Source: Eulemur rufifrons (taxonomy: Eukaryota > Chordata > Mammalia > Primates > Lemuridae). From it: a stretch of 64,000 nt of DNA. The notes beneath the pieces were generated by a model, which was not told the DNA's origin, searched no databases, and worked only from the letters and a program-made list of their open reading frames with translations. Positions 61,092-64,000 of this stretch are shown here, in pieces (position 1 is the stretch's first letter; each line of letters starts with the position of its first letter). The position numbers were made by a program, and so were the translations under genes. Location of the stretch: contig NC_091008.1 of assembly GCF_041146395.1 (NCBI RefSeq), forward strand, positions 6,833,501 through 6,897,500. The letters are read 5' to 3'.

Positions 61092-61448
61092 AACAGAGGA
61101 GATCGAAAGAAAGGCTAAGACAGATCATAGAAGGCCAGTGGCTTCTTACCAATGTCTATCTTTCCCTTCTGCTTTAATACAGAATAATTTATTTTTATTG
61201 TTATTTTTTTGAGTGTGGGATGAGTTAGCAATGTAAGACTACATTTCCTATGCTCCTTGGCACATACAAGCAGCCAAGTGGCTAACTTCTGGCTAAGTGG
61301 TATGAAGGCAGAAGTAATTAGGTGGAACTTTTGGATGCTGATGATGAAGCCTTCCTCTGTTTTTGCCTGGAACGTAGAGGTGATGGCTGAGCTACAGTGG
61401 CCTCTTCATGACCATGAGGCTATCCTGAGAATGGAAAGAGGGCAGAGC
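61092..61448. other. NPNT intron, possible old LTR-like repeat
   Basis: 'actacatttcctatgctccttggcacatacaagcagccaagtggctaacttctggctaagtggtatgaaggcagaag' resembles a common ancient mammalian repeat I cannot name with confidence. Confidence 0.35.
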
Positions 61449-61464
61449 GAGAAGTCATAATATT

Positions 61465-61797
61465 TTTTTTTTTTTTTTTTTGAGACAGAGTCTCACTCTG
61501 TTGCCCAGGCTAGAGTGAGTGCCGTGGCGTCAGCCTAGCTCACAGCAACCTCAAACTCCTGAGCTCAAGCGATCCTCCTGCCTCAGCCTCCCGAGTAGCT
61601 GGGACTACAGGCATGCACCACCATGCCCGGCTAATTGTTTCTATATATATTTTTAGCTGTCCATATAATGTCTTTCTATTTTTAGTAGAGATGGGGTCTC
61701 GCTCTTGCTCAGGCTGGTCTCGAACTCCTGAGCTCAAACCGCCCACCTCGGCCTCCCAGAGTGCTAGGATTACAGGCGTGAGCCATCGCACCCGGCC
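61465..61797 (-). mobile_element. Alu SINE, lemur type (NPNT intron, sense)
   Basis: Complete copy with a 7-bp-scale internal deletion ('gctcaaaccgcccacc'); 16-bp perfect duplication GAGAAGTCATAATATT at 61449-61464 and 61798-61813. Confidence 0.97.
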
Positions 61798-61813
61798 GAG
61801 AAGTCATAATATT

Positions 61814-64000
61814 AACCGTAAATCACCATCCTGGCAATTTAGAGCACTGATCTTTGTGTCATTATTAATATTACGACTTGCAGCCAAATACATTTCCTGA
61901 CTGTTTTTGAGCACTAGGCTACGGAATCCGGACTAAGTCTGTGTTTATTATCAAGCCAGCAAAGGTTTTTTTTTTTTTGGACATAAACTTAGGATGGGAG
62001 TGTTACGAGTAGATCCTAGCACAGAAATAAAACTTGTCAAATGCATTTTATATCTACAATACCATTTACTCACGCATCTGTAAAATAACTTCATTTCCGC
62101 ATCTAAGTAACTAAATTACGAGGTCCACGCCCATCTCAAAACTAGAGAAAAGTAATTCCCAATTCCTGCGTTAACCAGCCCACCTTCTGATGACTCACTC
62201 CACGGTGAGGCGAGCTGTCAGGGGCCAGCACGAACCGGCTTTGCAACCTCCTTACTCTGAACAGCAGGTCATACCCCCAAAAAAGAAAAAACGATAAATG
62301 ATCCCTTTTCAGTGGTCCATTTCATAGTGGTCTTCTAAAGCATCAAAAGCAGAGGATGCACTTGACTCCTTGATCTGGAGGAAACAGCGTGTCTGCTGGT
62401 TCTACAGATTCCTCAGAAAACGCAGTATTGCTTCTCTGACCCTCCCGGGGCTCAGGAACAAGAATTTTGAGCTATATTTGGTGGCGCACTGTTTCCAGCA
62501 TCCACACAATGTTTAGCAGCTTAATAAAGCTTAAGTAAAGGCCAGGTAAAGATCGAAGATAATCTACGAATGACAGCTATTCTGCCCCCCAAACTGGCTG
62601 CCGGAATGAAGCCCAGATGAGCAGTCACGCTCAGAATTTACACTCTGACATTCCTGTAGCCTAATCTCCAAAAGCGTCCTTAAAATAACCTCTAAGTCAT
62701 TGTTTTAACTAGAAAAAGCAACAAGGCTCAACTGGCAAAGCAAACATAGCTCTTTAATGTCACATGCCCAAGTCTCTTCTGTCTGGCCGCAATCTAAAAT
62801 TGCACTCTTAAAAATCCATCCTAACCGATGTCACTCGAGTTCTGAGAGCCGGAGGCTACTTTCTAACTCCGGTAGAAGTGGTGAGCAACCAAATAAGCCG
62901 GGGGAAACTCACATGCCCACATCGATTCTGTAATATTTCGTAGGTGAGCTCATCACGCTGGGAGTCAAGTGCTAACAGGTGAAAAATGAGGACATTGTTG
63001 AGATGCCCAAGCAGAATGGCAGCTCTGGAAAGTGACAAGAAAAAAGTCAATCCGACCGCAGCAGTCGTTAGTAATTTGAGGATGATTTTCTTATCATAAA
63101 TAAGATCGCCTTGCCTTTAGAGTCCGGAAAATCATTCGTAATTTCTGCAATCTACATCACGTTGTTATTCAGACGTGGCACCTCTAAAAGCACAACAAAG
63201 AACCTTGTCCTCCAGGTTTTGTGACTTAGAAATAAATGGGCACAGGAGCCACAAGGGCAGGGCGGAAGGATAAAGAGACACAAAACTGGGAGGTTTCAGG
63301 AAGTGCTCCTTACGTCTAACAAGCTGCACAGAATTCAGATATGGATGAATTCACTTGGGGAGGAACAAGAAAAGATGATGAGGAATATCTTTTTTTAAAT
63401 AGTCACTGGCCTTGGAAATGACTATTCAGTTCCTGTTGCCACAAGAACTGAATAAAAGTGTCTCTGATTGTTATCGCCATAAAACACAATTAAAGACTCT
63501 CGTAGACACGGAACTCAAAACCACTTTACGTGACTAACTGAATTCATCCTCACGACATCCAGATTAAGGCAGGAGAGAAGCAGACGTTGTCTTCATTTTG
63601 CCAACGAACGAGTGAAAACGCAGGAGATTAAGTGACGTGACCCAATTTCAATAAACATTTCTTATCTCAGTTCCAGGAACAATCCACTAGCGGGTCAGAA
63701 AAAGACCGGAAAGACCAGCATGTCAAGTGCATTTGGAAGGGAGAAGAGTGAGATGATATCAATAGTAAAACGCTAAGTGGGAAAGGATTGGAGGGGTGGA
63801 GAATGTCAGTGGTGATGAAAAGCATAAAAGTATTTAAAGTTACACTTCCGGGAAGGGAAAGTTGCAATTAAGAACACAATATATAATTTAAGAAGATGAA
63901 AGTAACCCTGCCAGAATATTTCAAAATCAAATAATCTCTCTGCCCTGTTGCTCCGGATAGACATTGGATCTGGAGCCACTAATGAGGTACAGAATTGTTA
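61814..64000. other. NPNT intron to the window end, nothing recognised
   Basis: No SINE, exon or RNA recognised; the upstream NPNT exons must lie further right. Confidence 0.5.

Overview
This window is vertebrate, and specifically strepsirrhine (lemur-like) primate, nuclear DNA. The organism call rests on about two dozen Alu-type SINEs. Nearly all have a distinctive right-arm/linker form (TCTGGACAGCTAAAAATATATATAG; 'gccgtggcgtcagcc' and 'gctcttgctcaggctggtctcgaact' when read in reverse) that I associate with lemur AluL-type elements rather than human AluS/Y. The coding exons are clearly mammalian.

The only protein-coding gene I can support is NPNT (nephronectin), on the minus strand. Ten exons are in the window, each with AG acceptors and GT donors, and their phases join without a break. 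From 5' to 3' of the gene (right to left) they are EGF-like 1 (56982-57074), EGF-like 2 (47655-47774), EGF-like 3 (45876-45995), EGF-like 4 (44069-44203), EGF-like 5 (43669-43791), a Pro/Thr-rich linker ending in RGD (41577-41948), a short exon with the LFEIFEIER integrin-synergy motif (29588-29674), and three MAM-domain exons (29012-29110, 21423-21679, 19253-19363). Together they encode about 505 residues. The signal peptide and first exons lie beyond base 64000. A 3' UTR of about 2.55 kb runs from 19252 to about 16695, where an AATAAA (16713-16718, minus) is followed by a strongly T/GT-rich stretch.

Region by region: 1-16690 is intergenic DNA beyond the NPNT 3' end, holding SINEs, an L1 fragment, MIR, MER5 and MER20 relics and simple repeats, with no gene recognised. 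16695-19252 is 3' UTR and free of SINEs. 19364-56981 holds introns between the NPNT exons, with a compact exon cluster at 41.5-47.8 kb. 57075-64000 is the intron upstream of the EGF-like 1 exon.

Nephronectin is a secreted extracellular-matrix protein. Its EGF repeats, RGD-containing linker (ligand for integrin alpha8beta1) and MAM domain act in epithelium-mesenchyme adhesion, as in kidney development. I see no previously undescribed biological system here. The most interesting points are: an apparent loss of the usual stop codon giving a 5-residue C-terminal extension; a shortened Pro/Thr linker; nested inverted Alu pairs around a MAM exon; weak splice sites on the EGF-like 4 exon; a trimeric Alu and a back-to-back Alu pair sharing one target site; a 280-bp TTAA-bounded MITE-like element; and a CpG-rich intronic block I cannot classify.
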